Below are positions 22,173-34,121 of a stretch of DNA of 64,000 nt, one piece after another. The position numbers and the translations under genes are program-made. Below the pieces are notes generated by a model that saw only the letters and a list, made by a program, of their open reading frames with translations, was not told where the DNA came from and ran no database searches. The first letter of the stretch is position 1, and each line of letters starts with the position of its first letter. The DNA lies in NCBI GenBank assembly GCA_003255065.1, contig QAOA01002120.1, positions 569,990 through 633,989 on the forward strand, read 5' to 3'. Source of the DNA: Cercis canadensis. Its lineage: Eukaryota; Streptophyta; Magnoliopsida; Fabales; Fabaceae.

Positions 22173-24352
22173 AATTTTTGGCGTCGTTGCCGGGGATTAA
22201 CGGTGTATTAGCAATATTAATAGTAACCAACAAGGTCCTAGTTTGGATTTTTAATTTTTTGTTAGTTAATCTGATTCGAATGGTTTGCTGTTTGTTGATT
22301 TCTATTTCTCTAAACTACTGATCATCATTTTCCCCACCAAATCCCTTCCATTTTCATCAAACTCCTCCACCAAACTCCTACCCTCCCATTTTCGGCCACC
22401 TCTGTGGAAGCCACAAAAGATTTTACAAGCACATTTCCCCATTTCAAGCATTTTGAGTTCTTAGGGCATATAGAGAAATTTTTCATTTTGTACGAAATTG
22501 AGATAATTTTCTCTACCTTCTTTGCTTGTAATACACTTGTATTATTTGGGGAATATCACTCACAAATTGCATGGTTGCTTGGTTTGAAAATATATGTTTT
22601 GTGATTTTGGGTGTTGTATACCCCATTTTTGAATTTTTGGTAATTTCATCTCATTTAGCTTCTCTACCATGTGGAATGTTTTGTGTGGTTATTTGGCCTT
22701 AAGGGAGGATGTGCATATTATAAGGGTGCTTTAATTTCTAGTTTTTCAATTATGCATGCAAGGTGTTTGATTAAATGCCTAAGTGATGATGTGTGCATGA
22801 GTTGTGCATATTTGCCATAGGAAGTGGACAAAATTGCTTGGCTATCTCATGGTTGTGTGCAAAATTTTAATTCCAAGCATTTTTGAATTGTTGTGTTTTA
22901 GGTGCTAGCCTCATTCATGGAGGACCCTCATTTGTTTTTTTTTTCTCTTCAAGGCAAAGGGTCTTTATTGGCATGTTCATTTTCGTTCATCATTAATTTT
23001 GCCAAAGTAATGACTAATAGCTTGTTTAGCACCTACTTCTAGTCTATATACCATGGCAACCTGTGCACCGACCGCCTATCCACCGACCAGATGTTGAGGA
23101 TGATGACGAGGAAGACACACCCGAACCTTGATAGGGAAGTTCTTTGACCACAATGAGGACATTGCTTACTCCAAGTTTGGGGGGGTTCAGATTTCTCGTT
23201 GTTAGTAAATTTGATAGAATAATGTTATTTTTAGTTGTTTGATTTGCATGCTTATTTGTATTCTTGTTTTTTGTTAGTGACTTCCAAACATGGATGATGA
23301 ATGCTAGCAATTGCATTATAGCTCATCATAATAATTTACATTCTAAAATTTTGGCTACATTTTCTTGGGAATCAAAATGAGACAATGATGATTTATATGC
23401 TTAAATTTTCACAGAGTGTTGTTGCTTGCCAACAAGATTTTGTACCAATTACTCTTAGTTAGTAGTGGATTACCTTGTGATTCTTTCTCCTTTAAGCTGT
23501 TGTTCTATTTCCTTGATCATGGAAAGGATCTAAGCCTTCTAAATTTGCTTGCAAGTGTGAACCTCTTTACTACCCCTTTGAGCTTGATTTTATGGTGTAG
23601 AAACCATTGTTTTATTTCTAATCTGTTGTTTCTCTGCACCTTGGAGTCCTGGATTATCTATGGTATTAAGCATCTCCACTAGCTTGAGAATTCTGAAAAA
23701 AGTAAGTAGCTGTTTTGAGCATAGTGGGGCTCTTCTCCTTTACCTTCTGTGCCTGAAACTGGAGAATGATATGAACATGCCAATGAAGCATAACTAGTTG
23801 AATGTGGGTTACAGGCAATGACTGGACACCACATCCTAGGACCCCCATCTATGCAAAGAAAAAAAATAAAAATAAAAATAAAAAAGAGCTCAAGTGGAGG
23901 TTTGTTGCTAAATCTTCAGAATAATCCAGACATTTAGGGGTACATGAGCATCATTGTTCATTCTTGAATTGCATTTGGAATTTATCCTATAAACCCTAAA
24001 ATCCTAGTGATCCTTGATTTGAAGATGTTATTTCTATGAGGAGGGGATTATAATCACTTTGGAAATTCATGGGCTTTCTTGGACTCATTATTGTTTAAAT
24101 CTTGATGGGCATGCAACACTCACAATTCACACACTTATCTGCTTGAAAAGAGTAAATTTTAAATTCCCTTGCAAGAGCAGCTTGGAATTATGAATTGCGA
24201 GTTGTCATTTTGAGCTAGTTTGAATTTAAACTTGAGGTTTTTGGAAGTCATGCTGTGTTGTTGTTTTTTTTTTCTTTTGCTTATCTTTTTCTAGTTATTG
24301 TTTTTTTATTTTACTTTTGCTAGAGGACTAGCAAAATCCTAAGTTTAGGGTG
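22173..24352 (+). other. Non-coding interior of the nested Athila-like element
   Basis: No gag, protease, RT or integrase motif is present. Around 23060-23131 a short open stretch reads HRPPIHRPDVEDDDEEDTPEP followed by TGA. This may be the acidic C-terminal tail of the Athila 3' ORF, whose N-terminus is seen at 311-1. After it comes a run of seven G (23179 area) in 'ccaagtttggggggg', a motif common downstream of that ORF in the family. The right end carries aagtttagggtg just before the LTR as the likely polypurine tract. Confidence 0.6.
22179..22196 (+). promoter_or_regulatory. Primer binding site, tRNA-Asp type
   Basis: TGGCGTCGTTGCCGGGGA follows the left LTR by six bases. It differs by single substitutions from the site in the element at 1-6483. 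Confidence 0.85.
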
Positions 24353-25346
24353 TGATAACTCTATGAAATAGAGTTATTATAGCTCTAATTATGCTTAAGT
24401 TAGCTAGTTCTTAAGTTAGTTTTGCATGAATGTGTGCTATTTATATCTTGTTATTTAGTAGATTTAGTTAGCTATCAATTAGTTGCTTTATTTAATTTTC
24501 TAGCATGTTTTAGCTCATTCATATTCCCGTTGTATTGTTTTTATAAGTTAGAGCATTAGGAAATTAAAGTTAGAGACTTAATGTGAAAATTCAAGTGTGT
24601 GAACAGTACCACGCTCAGCGCTAGGACTCCAGCATTGCTCACGTCTTTGCTACCCTACCAACGCCAGAGGACCAGCGCCCAGTGCCAGCACCCCAGATTG
24701 CCACGTATTCTCATTAAAGCCAGCGCTCAACGCTGGGTTCGCAGCGCCCAGCGCTGGCGCACACTCTGCTGTACCGCTTTACTAACTCCTTTAAATTCTA
24801 ACCTAATGTTTTGAGAAGGGGATGGAAAGATAGATGGAGATAGAGAGGAGGCGCCATCAAGGAGCAAGAGGAAAGAGTTGGAGCTCGATTGGGACTCAGT
24901 TTTGTCCTAGTTTTTTTCTCTCTTCTCTCATTATGAACTCTATTTCTCTGTTATTTCTTTGTTTTTTCTGGTTTAAATATGTGTAGCTAAACCCTCTTAG
25001 TTAGGGGATTGATGTAGCTTATTTTTTATGAAGCTTTGTTGTTGAATATTGTTATTTTGATGCAAATCTATTTGTTGGAGTAGATTTTACCGTTCTTAAT
25101 GCTTTTGAATGTTTGGCCATCATTTGAATTATTTATTGGCTCATGTTGATGCTAGGGATAGTAAGATATGGGTATGCTCTTGTAATCTCTACCATAAATC
25201 AAGTTAATCTAGGAATAGATAACTTAGTTTATGTGATCTTGAATTAATTTCCTAGAGCTTAATCACCTAGACAAGTTAATTGTACCAAGGAATTGGGCAA
25301 TCAATTGTGTGATCCTGTATACTTGCCGGTATAAAAATCCACATCA
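24353..25346 (+). repeat. 3' LTR of the nested element, internally deleted
   Basis: 994 bp with the same TG start and a CACATCA end. Colinear with the 5' LTR until gggcaatcaattg (25305-25317), then it jumps directly to the final tgtgatcctgtatacttgcc segment. About 335 bp of the 5' LTR (about 21787-22130) is missing. The deletion lies where short 'ttg' matches occur at both edges. Confidence 0.85.
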
Positions 25347-25351
25347 TCTAT
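25347..25351. repeat. Right target-site duplication of the nested Athila-like element
   Basis: TCTAT, identical to 20840-20844. Confidence 0.9.
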
Positions 25352-26700
25352 CATTCAACCACCTTAGCCTATAAGGCGAGGGGTGTGGAATAGTAGGTAA
25401 ATTCAACTTCTCTACTGTCAAGGTATTAGCAACATTAGTACAAGATCCACTGTCAATAATAATGCTACATACCTTGTCTCCCACCAAACATTGATTTTGA
25501 AAGATATGCTCGCGGTGCTCTTCGACGTCATCTTCCCTCGGTTGCATGTTGAGCACACACCTGAACACCATCAAATACTATCTAAAAGGTAGTCATCAAT
25601 TCCCTCCACATCACTAGCATCTTCAAAGGGTGACATGTCTTCACAACCAGGTGTAATAGTAGATTCCTCCTCACTATCATACTCACCAGTAGAAAGCATA
25701 ACAACTTTCCTTCTGTTGGGACATTCAAAAGATATATGTCCATGCCCTTGACACTTATAGCATTTGATGTCACGTAACTTAGAAGAAGAGTTATATTTTG
25801 TTTTATCTTGGGAAATAGGAGTAGAACCCGTAGGCCTTGGTCTTGTGTCTTCTCTTGGCTTTGGAGCTGTGTTAGGATTATCCTTCCAATTCGGTTTCTA
25901 GTTTGAAGTTCTGGAAGGCACACTGAATCTAAAAGCTGCTCTAGCCTTCAACTGTCAATTTACATGCTCGGCTTTATGCACCAAGTCCTCTATCTCTACA
26001 TAGTGACTCATCTCCACCACTTTAGTAATCTCTCGCTTCAAGCCACTAATAAACCGTGTTATGGTTGTCTCACGGTTCTCATCAATATTAGCCCTCATCA
26101 TGACTATCTCCATCTCATTGTTGTACGCAGCCACACTCATAGATCCCTGTTTCAAATCTTGCAGTTTCTTGAAACAATCTCTATAGTAATGTTTAGGTAC
26201 AAACCGTTTCCTCATCACGGCTCTCATATTAGCCCATGACCGAATAGGTCTCTCACCATCTCTACGCCTATTAATCAGTAGCTGATCCCACCAAATACTA
26301 GCATAATTAGTGAATTCAACTACTGCCAGCTTCATTTTCTTTTATTTAGAGTATTCATGGTACTCAAAAATATGTTCGACCTTCCTCTCCCAATCTAGGT
26401 AAAATTCAGGATCACTTTTATCTTAAAAGGTAGGAATTCTCATTTTTATAATACCTAGGTTATTATCACGACGAGGGGCTGCCCTCCTCTCTCCTCTTAT
26501 TTTTGTTTCACTCTCAGAATTGTCTGCTTCCTCCTCCTTAGAATACCGGAGGGATCTAGATGTTTTAGGTTTCGGTATCAGAGAAACTAGGTTCTTTAGC
26601 CTTTCTAATCTCTCCTGGTGCCCATCTGTAATCTTGCAATTTGGTCCTGAATGACTTTTATATATGCATCCATATGACCTTTAGTGAATGATTCTTCCTG
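25347..26700 (-). pseudogene. CRM-like gag and start of protease
   Basis: The frame carries gag (26470-25955; MRIPTF, DPEFYLDWERKVEHIF, WWDQLLINRRR, RAVMRKRFVPKHYYRD, FISGLKREITKVVEM) with stops, for example before DKSDPEF and KKMKLAV. A zinc knuckle CYKCQGHGHISFEC lies near 25770-25720. The protease start (25574-25347) has the active-site IIIDSGSCTNVAN and ends at RLRWLNDR, where the nested element interrupts it. The continuation resumes at 20839 with DLWVNKQV. Gag would package RNA and the protease would process the polyprotein; this copy is dead. Confidence 0.85.
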
Positions 26701-27683
26701 AGTCATGTAACACACTCTCACCTTACATGTTTCACTCGTGTTTACACTCAATTGGTTTTTTCTCGATAATGCTCTCACTGCTATTGCCTTTTGCCACTCA
26801 AATTCCCTTAGAAGCCCTTAAACAAGAACTTGCCAAGAACTAATCAAGAAGAAAAAGTGACAAAGCAAAGATGACAAGAAAGACTCCACAAGAATGTTCA
26901 AGAAACACACCAAAGAAATTAAGGAAAAAAAAAAAGAAAAACAGCAAAGGATCACAAAAATTTTAGCATATTACAAAAATAGGCCGTAAACTGTCGTTTT
27001 TGAAGGATTTTGGGACCTAAAATGGCCTCAACCAAGAAAACCCGGGGTGCCACGTCGTATGCCTCTGAACGAGCTTCGAAATGCTGGGTCACGGGTTCCG
27101 TAACTCAAACCGAGCTGAAAGTTATGCCATTTTCAAGTAAGTTAGTCCAAATAGTCCTTTTGGCTTTTGTTTTTTATTTTGGTCTCTAGCATAATTGCAA
27201 ATTTTGATTGAATTCGGTTCTTGCTTTCCTGTTTTTTTCTTTTTTTGTCTAGTTGGATCTTGTTTTCCTTTTTTTTTTTTTTACTTGATCCAAAATAGGT
27301 AATTGAACCTCCTTTTTTTTTTTTTTTTATTTTGGAAAGTACTAGGACTCTAGTTAACAATTAGGACTTGGACTCTGCAAACCCTAATTGCTGCACTAAG
27401 GATGTGATAAACCTAGGCGTGACTCTTAAACACAAAACAAAGGAAACAACTCAGTAATTGATGGAAGGAAAAAAAAATTAGAGAATACTGTGACCAGAAA
27501 ATTTAAAGGACACAACAAGAAAACGTTTAGAACAAAATTGACACGAAAAAAAAAGGACAACTAACTCAACAGAAAAAGGTAAAAGCTGATTAACTGAATA
27601 AATAGATAGATAAAATAAAAACAGCATAGGGGGTTTTTGGAATACCGATTGAAACTCCAAGGTGCCAAAGCTCTGATATCAAA
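26701..27683 (-). other. Leader region and primer site of the CRM-like element
   Basis: This non-coding leader lies between the 5' LTR and gag. The primer site at 27670-27682 reads TTGATATCAGAGC on the minus strand, a decayed form of the tRNA-iMet site TGGTATCAGAGC. The region has several A or T homopolymers, including T-runs at 27250-27330. Confidence 0.7.
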
Positions 27684-28456
27684 TGATGCGTTCGCGTACC
27701 CGAAAGATCGAAACAGAGTGTCTAGATACTAAACTGTAGGATGACCTTGATTATCTCAACTGGGTGAACCCCTAACAAGGAAAGATCCTTGATAAGTTCA
27801 AGCTTGGTTCTTTGCCCAAGAATAACAGGGAATCTCTCAATCTAGAGAAACTCAACAATTCAATATTATTAATCTTCAAAATTGTTTTGCAAAGACATAC
27901 ATGAATTTCGTATATAGGCAATTCAACTAGGAGACTACAAGCTTAAAACGAATCCTTAGGAATGTTAACAAAATCCTAATACCCATTTTGGCCCATAGAC
28001 ATAAAGGCCCAAAACATAAAAAGCGAATTTAAACTAATTAAAAGTTTTGACCCATAAACAAAAGGCCCAAAAATAAAGACTAATTAAAACTAATTAAATT
28101 AAACATAGTTTTCGGTCCTAACAAGATAAGGCCTATGATGCATCTCTAGACTATGCAAATTGGGCTCATTAATCCATGAGTTAATGCTCAAACTTGATCT
28201 TCAAGTTTCCTCCAAATCAAGCTCCAAACTTGTGCTCCAAGCTGGCCCATGTGCACCTTCTACGAGAGACAGATAAGAAATCAATCTCAACTCTGAACTT
28301 AGCCCAGTTGCTCTCTCATTAGTTTGCACCTCTTGGACTAGGCTCAACATCGCCTCTTTCACTCGCTTAACTCTGCTTCTAGTCATCGGGCCTCTAACTC
28401 CAAACAAGGGATTATGAACACTCCTAGGGTTAGGGTGTGTAGCAAGTTGATTCACA
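27684..28456 (-). repeat. 5' LTR of the CRM-like gypsy element
   Basis: 773 bp, matching 16949-17722 end to end. In the 5' copy the sequence equivalent to the end of the integrase frame is still readable (VNQLATHPNPRSVHNPL, RSRVKRVKEAMLSLVQ), as expected if the pol reading frame extends into the LTR. Confidence 0.85.
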
Positions 28457-28820
28457 TCAAAAGGCTTGAATATTTCATGCTCCAATATACAAATTACTTT
28501 AATATTCATTTTACACAATTAAGATCTTATTGTATTTCTTTTAAAATTTGTATTATGTGTGGTAGTAGTTGAAATAAATCATGAGTTCAAGTAGTTTTGT
28601 ATATTTTTTATTTAACAAACTTATACCCAAATTCTTGTGCTCCATGTTGTATATATGCATAAATGAACAATGTAGTTTTTTTTTTTTTAAATTGATTAAA
28701 ATTTATAATTCTAGTTTAAATATTATCGTTTGTAAAGTTGAGAAATGTAGTGTTTTGTTTTAATTTCAATTAGTTATTAAGTAAGTAATCAGCATTATAT
28801 TTTTTTTTAGTGTGCTAGAA

Positions 28821-31110
28821 ATGGAGAAATATTTTAAAAGGAAATCAACATCATAGTCTCAAGAACTTATTGAAGGTGAAAATTCACCAACATCATTAGG
28901 GCTACCCATAAAAAAGAGATTCTTAGAAGTTGATTTGAAAAATCTTCCTGCTGATCTTGGAAAAAGGAAAAAAATATAATGTTATCATCCAAATGATTGG
29001 GATGAAATTCAAAGAGCTTATTTGCAAAAATGTCATTGTCAACCAAGAGAGCATATAATGTATTAAAAGATGCCGTATTTTTTTTTTTTTTATGTTGTTA
29101 TCTCATGAGACCTAACATTGGAGAACAAAAAAGTGGTGATGCATTTTTGACTGAGGGATTTTCAAATTGGAAAAAAAAAAGAAAAAAGGATAGGCTGAAA
29201 ACCCATGTTGGAGGCTCTAATATTGTTCACAATCAAGCTTGGAGAAAATGTCAAGTATTAATGAATCAAAAACAACATATTGAAGTTGCTATTAGCAAAC
29301 AATCATAGTTGATCAAAAGGGAATATATGATTCATTTGACTGCAACAATTGATTGTATTAAGTTTCTATTGAGGCAAGGGTTAGCATTCCGTGGTCATGA
29401 TGAACCGGTGCATTCAAGAAATCAAAGTAATTTCCTTGAGCTTCTATGTTTTCTTGCGAATCATAATAAAAAGACTGATAAAGTTTCGAAAAATGCTCGT
29501 GAAAATCTTAAACTTGTGGCACCTAATATTCAAAAAGATATTGTGACAATTGTTGCTTGTGAGACCACAAAAGTTATTATTGATGATCTTAGATATGTTT
29601 TCTTTGCCATTTTAATTGATGAATCTCAGCATATCAATTAAGGAGCAAATGATTGTTGTTTTACGTTATGTAGATAAGAAAGGAAATGCCATAAGCAGTT
29701 TCTTAGTCTTGTTTAGGTTTCAAATACAAGTGCTATATCTTTAAAATTAGCATTGAAATCATTGTTTGCAAAATATAGTTTAAGCTTGTCAAGAGTGTGT
29801 GGACAAGGATATGATGAGGTTAGCAATACGCAAGCTGAATTCAATGACCTCAAAAGTTTGATCTTGAAAGAAAACAAGTATACATTCTATGTTCATTGCT
29901 TTGCTCACCAACTTTAAATGGCACTTGTGAGGTTGCAAAAAAGCAAGTTGAAATTTGTTTGTTTTTTTAGTTTGGTTAACAATCTATCTAATGTTGTTGG
30001 AGCTTCATGTAAAAGCCGAGAGATTCTTAGTCAAATCCTTAAAGTAAATGAAGCATTAAAGAGTGGAGAAATTTCTAGTGGTTGTGGTTGAATCAAGAAG
30101 CTACATTGAAACGGGCTAGAGATACTAGATATGGCTCACATTACGGTACATTACTTAGCTTGATTTCTCTATTTTCTTCAGTGATTGATGTGCTTGAATT
30201 TGTTGAGGAAGATGGCATTAGCTTAGATCAACAAGCTGAAACATGTCATTTATTGAAATCCTTGTAGTCTTTTGAATTTATTTTTAACTTGCACTTGATA
30301 AATAATATATTGGGAATTACTAATGAGTTGTCTTAGGCACTACAAATAAGTGATCAAGACATTGTCAATGCTATAGCATTAGTTGGAGTGTGCAAGGAGA
30401 GATTGCAAAGCATGAGAGATAATGCTTGGCATAATTTACCAAATGAAGTATCATTGTTTTTTGAGAAGCAAAAAATTGACGTTCCAAATATGGATGATGT
30501 GGTCATAACACAAGGAAGATCAAGGCGTAAAGTTCAAAAAATTTCAAATTTGCATCACCTTCAAGTTGAGTTATTCTATCAAGTGATTGATAGACAACTT
30601 CAAGAGCTTAACAATAGATTTACAAAGGTAAACACTAAATTTCTTCTTTGTGTAGCAAGCTTAAATCCAAGAGATTCATTTGTTGCATTTGATAAGGAGA
30701 AGTGGATTCGTTTGGCTATGTTTTATCCATCTAAATTTTCTTCTACGGAGCTTATGGGGCTTGATAGTAAACTTGAAACCATAGATGTTTGTTCTAATGA
30801 TCAATTTTTAAAGGTAAATGGGATTAGTGATCTTTTTGAAATGTCGGTGAAAACTAGAAAGCATATTATGTATCCAATGGTATATTTACTTTTAAAGTTA
30901 GCTTTGATTTTGCCTGTGGCAACTACAACAGTTGAAAGATGTTTCTTTGCAATGAATTTTGTGAACAATGGAATGCACAATTGTATGGAAGATGAATGGT
31001 TGAATGATTGTTTAGTCACATATATAGAGAGAGATTTTTTGATAGTATTGAAAATGATAAAATCATACAACATTTTCAAAAATATGAAAACACACAGAGA
31101 GCAATTGTAA
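28821..31110 (+). pseudogene. hAT-family transposase relic (zinc finger MYM-type 1-like)
   Basis: From an ATG at 28821 (MEKYFKRKSTS) the sequence reads, across several frames and stops, KNLPADLGKRKK, CYHPNDWDEIQRAYLQK, HNQAWRKCQVLMNQKQHIE, RLRQGLAFRGHDEPV-like and NFLELLCFLANHN (29309-29641), then FYVHCFAHQL, NVVGASCKSREIL and RYGSHYGTLLSLI. The last open frame (30388-31110) carries the C-terminal hAT dimerisation motif LILPVATTTVERCFFAMNFV. This is the plant ZMYM1-like hAT transposase layout: N-terminal zinc finger, RNase H-like core, dimerisation tail. At least five stops or frameshifts show it is dead. I could not identify the terminal inverted repeats. Confidence 0.85.
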
Positions 31111-31179
31111 TTTGTAAAAGTTAAGGTATATTGTATTTTGTAGCCATAAGATTATGTATTTTATGTGAGAGACATCATG

Positions 31180-31690
31180 TGTAATTAGGTTTAGGGTTTG
31201 GAATTGAGCGTTGAGGGTTGAGGGTTTTAGGGCTCAGAGTTGAGGGTTCAGGGTTCATGGTGGAGGGTTTAGAAGAATTTAGGGTGGAGGGTTTAGAAGA
31301 GTTGAGGGTTTAGGGTTTCGAAGAGTTGAGGGTTAAGAAGGGTTCAAGGCTTTAGGGTTAGGGTTGAGGGCTGAGAGTTTAGGGCTCAGGGCTTAGGGCT
31401 TAAGGCTCAGGGCTGAGGGTTGAGGGCTTAGGGTTTTGAAGAGTTGAGGGTTAAGGGTTTAGGGTTTATGGTTTAGGATTTAGGGTTTAAAGTTTTAAAA
31501 TTTAGGGTTTATAGTATGTGGTTTGCAATTTAAGATTTAGGGTTTTTGATTTGGGATTTAGGGATCATGATTTAGGATTTATGTTTAGGTTATTTAGGGT
31601 ATATGATTTGAATTTTAAAGGTTAAGGTTTAGGTAGGTTTAGGGTATTAAAGTTTTGTGTTTTTGGTTTTGGTTTTAGGGTTTTTTGTTT
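31180..31690 (+). repeat. Degenerate telomere-like repeat array
   Basis: About 500 bp made of variants of the plant telomere unit TTTAGGG (TTGAGGG, TTCAGGG, GTTTAGGG, GGCTTAGGG). There is no perfect tandem run longer than two units. It starts about 70 bp after the hAT-like transposase ORF. It is an interstitial array, not a chromosome end, since unrelated DNA continues on both sides. Confidence 0.8.
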
Positions 31691-31701
31691 AGTTCAATTT
31701 G

Positions 31702-32030
31702 CATATATGCAAATATATACCTTCGTTATACCTATAATATGAAAGATGCATAAGTACATAGGTATTGCCTTCTAGCCTTAAGGCTTGGTCACCTCATATT
31801 TCTAGATTGAAGTTCATGGTATCCCGCTCTTCTAGCAAACTGAGTGTACTCCTCTGTATCTATATGCCAAAGAAATATATAAAAGTATTTGAATTTAATT
31901 AGATACACATAATTTTAAGTGGACTCACTTGAACACTGTTTGTATGGTTTAGATTTTCTACACATCTATACTTAATGCGTGACAATTATTTATCAATTGG
32001 AACTATCTTGGTATTGAAAATGACATTTGG
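31702..32030. repeat. 330-bp dispersed direct repeat, copy 1
   Basis: Matches 36313-36639 in the same orientation at roughly 85-90% by eye, from catatatgcaaatatata to gacatttgg. No coding potential. It could be a small transposon or one side of an old duplication. Confidence 0.75.
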
Positions 32031-32189
32031 CTTAGACACCTAGTACAAAGGTGTAAAAAATATAAACTATGTAAAAAATAAAAGTTTAAGTGGTTTCAAT
32101 ATATATGTAATTAAATTGAAATTATATTTGCATGCATGTTTAGAAAATTGAACTTTTACATGTATGCAAATATCACTAGTTTTGAGCAG

Positions 32190-32370
32190 GGGTGTAAGGC
32201 AAAACTGAAAAAATCGACTCAACCGAACCGAAGGCAAACCAAACCAAACTGAGAGGATCGATCCGATTCTCGGTGTTTATATCTGAAAAACCGAACTGGT
32301 CAGTTCGGTTTTTGGTTTGAATGGGAAAAAACTGATGCAAGACCAAACTGAACCGAACATGTTGAAACTA
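32190..32370. repeat. ACCGAACC-rich repeat, copy 1
   Basis: Rich in AACCGAACC and its reverse complement GGTTCGGTTTTTGG, so it can fold back on itself. It begins ggcaaaactgaaaaaatcga, similar to ggcaaaactgactaaaccga at 34122. Such 'CCGAACCGAA' ends are common in plant non-autonomous DNA transposons. Confidence 0.5.
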
Positions 32371-32582
32371 CGTCGTTTTATTAGTTCTTTGAACTTCAGA
32401 AATTCCTAATTCCTCTTCTCTTCTCTCGGTCTTTGCCATTCTCCCTTTCTGAAATCCCTAGAAATCATAAAGCCTCTCAGTCTCCCTCAACCTCTCACTT
32501 CAATCCATTTCGGTTTTGTGCTCTACTGTCTCGCTGTCCCCGGTCACCGCTGTCTCTCGGTTCTTCGTCGATGTCTTAGGGT

Positions 32583-33750
32583 CTGTTGGGACGATTGAAT
32601 GAGCTTGAGGAGATGCGAGAGAAACTGGAACATGTCTATGTGTTCTACGCTTGCTAACGATGATGCTAGCAAGAAGGAGGAGTAGCTTAGTACTAAAGTT
32701 GGATCTCTATTAATGACGGGAACAGCTCTCTCTGTATCTAGTAGAAGCCTTCAGGTGATTTTTCATTATATTCTCCTGTTGATTTTGGATTCAGTTGGGT
32801 TATTAAATATTCCTCAACTCATTAATTGAAGAAAGTTTTATACTTGTACATTTTGTATTTTAGTGTCTTAGTTCTTTTTGAAAACTTGAAAGTGACGAAA
32901 CTTTTTAGAACAAGTTGTCATTTCTTTCAATAGGATCTTTAGGAATAAGTTCCTGAGAGTGTCGTAGGTATATTAAGAATGCAATCTACCTAACTGGATG
33001 AGCATGCGTGGTTAGCTCTTTTATTACCTTTTTTTGTATGTCATTGTGGTTGACATTTTAAGTAAAGATGTTGTATAGAAGAGTAGAGAAGTGCCTTCCA
33101 CTGGTTGGGGACAGATACTGTGAGAGCCAATGTTTCTCATTTTCAATTTTCTGATTATACAAGTACAATTGGCATTCAGAATCTTGTGGTGTAGTTTTGT
33201 TTTTATTTTTTTAAACTGATATTTTCCTGTTTGATTAGATATTTGCAGTGCAAAAGATGCCCTCATTTCTGTGTATTATCATCTTTTTCTACTTTTCTGA
33301 GATTGTTGCATATTCAAATTGAATAGTAATATATGTTTCATAGTTTATGTGCTTAAGAAAATACCTCTAAATCTTGCATTTCCTTTTATCCTTCAAACTT
33401 GTTCCCAGTAAGAAATAGTAATTTATGAGATATCTAGCCAAATGCTTGTAATTTCTAGTTCTTCATTATTATTATTATTTCTTTTCCCCTCCGTCCATTT
33501 TCTCATTTTCTGGAAACAGGAGTAGCATTGTAGTTTACCATTGTTATTGTAGTTGAAAAGCTGATTATTTTGTTGTTATAGGAATCAAGTAGATTGTTGT
33601 TTGAAGAAAAAGGTTATGTCCGCCTAAGGAACTTACAGAAGATGCTGAGATTGACGCAACAATATATGGCATCTCAAATTTCAATGCTATATCCTGTAAA
33701 GATCTCAGTTGGACCTGCACAAGAGCAGGAACTTGAAGCATATCCTGTGC
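32583..33750 (+). pseudogene. UVRAG/VPS38-like gene fragment, two exons
   Basis: First exon-like piece (32583-32757): GLLGRLNELEEMREKLEHVY, then after a frameshift STLANDDASKKEE, an in-frame TAG, and LSTKVGSLLMTGTALSVSSR, ending at a GT donor. The second (33582-33750) follows an AG acceptor: ESSRLLFEEKGYVRLRNLQK, MLRLTQQYMASQISMLYPVK, ISVGPAQEQELEAYP. The RxQQYM.SQISxLYPVK core is the plant UVRAG/VPS38 (PI3-kinase complex subunit) coiled-coil to BARA-domain junction as I remember it. The retained intron shows capture from genomic DNA. Stop and frameshift make it dead. ACCGAACC repeats flank it on both sides. Confidence 0.65.
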
Positions 33751-34121
33751 ATTGGGATAGTAGTTTGGTTCAGGGACTTGACGTATTGTGCATTGGGATA
33801 CTAGTGGATGATTTAATTTTGAAGCCATATATAGTTCAAACTATGTTTTTTGCTCATTTGATATTTATTTGCTGATTTTTTGGGCTCACTTACTAGTGAA
33901 TTAGTGATTTGCTAATTTTCTGTGCATTGGGAATTTGGGATACTTAGTTTGTATTTTTGTTGTTGTTGATTTGCTGATATGCCTTGTATTTTTTTTAGAA
34001 TTATATTAGGTCATGTAATGTGACTATGTGTGAGCTTTGATTTTCAGCTAAGTTAGCTTCAGTTTCTGACTTTTTTATTGTTCAAATTTGAAAAAATGAC
34101 TTGTGCAGGTTTCCTGGCAAA

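Larger units (their letters stand above)
20845..25346 (+). mobile_element. Athila-family non-coding retrotransposon derivative (LARD-like), nested
   Basis: This 4502-bp element has LTRs at 20845-22172 and 24353-25346, a tRNA-Asp primer site at 22179-22196, a purine-rich tract just before the right LTR, and a perfect 5-bp duplication TCTAT. Its ~2.2-kb interior has no gag or pol. Compared with the element at 1-6483 it keeps about 130 bp after the primer site, then jumps to the region equivalent to 1680-1190, so the gag-protease block is missing. It lies in opposite orientation to the CRM-like host element and splits its protease. Confidence 0.9.
16949..28456 (-). mobile_element. CRM-like Ty3/gypsy retrotransposon split by a nested insertion
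   Basis: LTRs lie at 16949-17722 and 27684-28456, and a degenerate tRNA-iMet primer site at 27670-27682. Order on the minus strand: gag, protease, RT, RNase H, integrase. Removing the 4.5-kb insertion at 20845-25346 leaves about 7.0 kb, the usual size for this lineage. The integrase C-terminus lacks a chromodomain and instead ends in a GLMTRSRAKRVKEAM-type motif that runs into the 3' LTR, as I recall for centromeric CRM elements. Flanks TAAGG and TCAAA do not form a clear target duplication. All ORFs are broken, so this is an old copy. Confidence 0.85.

Noticed and set aside
16944..28461. Target-site duplication for the CRM-like element
   Set aside because: The flanks are TAAGG and TCAAA, which do not match; one side may have mutated or been rearranged.
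31180..31690. True chromosome end
   Set aside because: Unit sequence is too degenerate and unrelated DNA continues on both sides.
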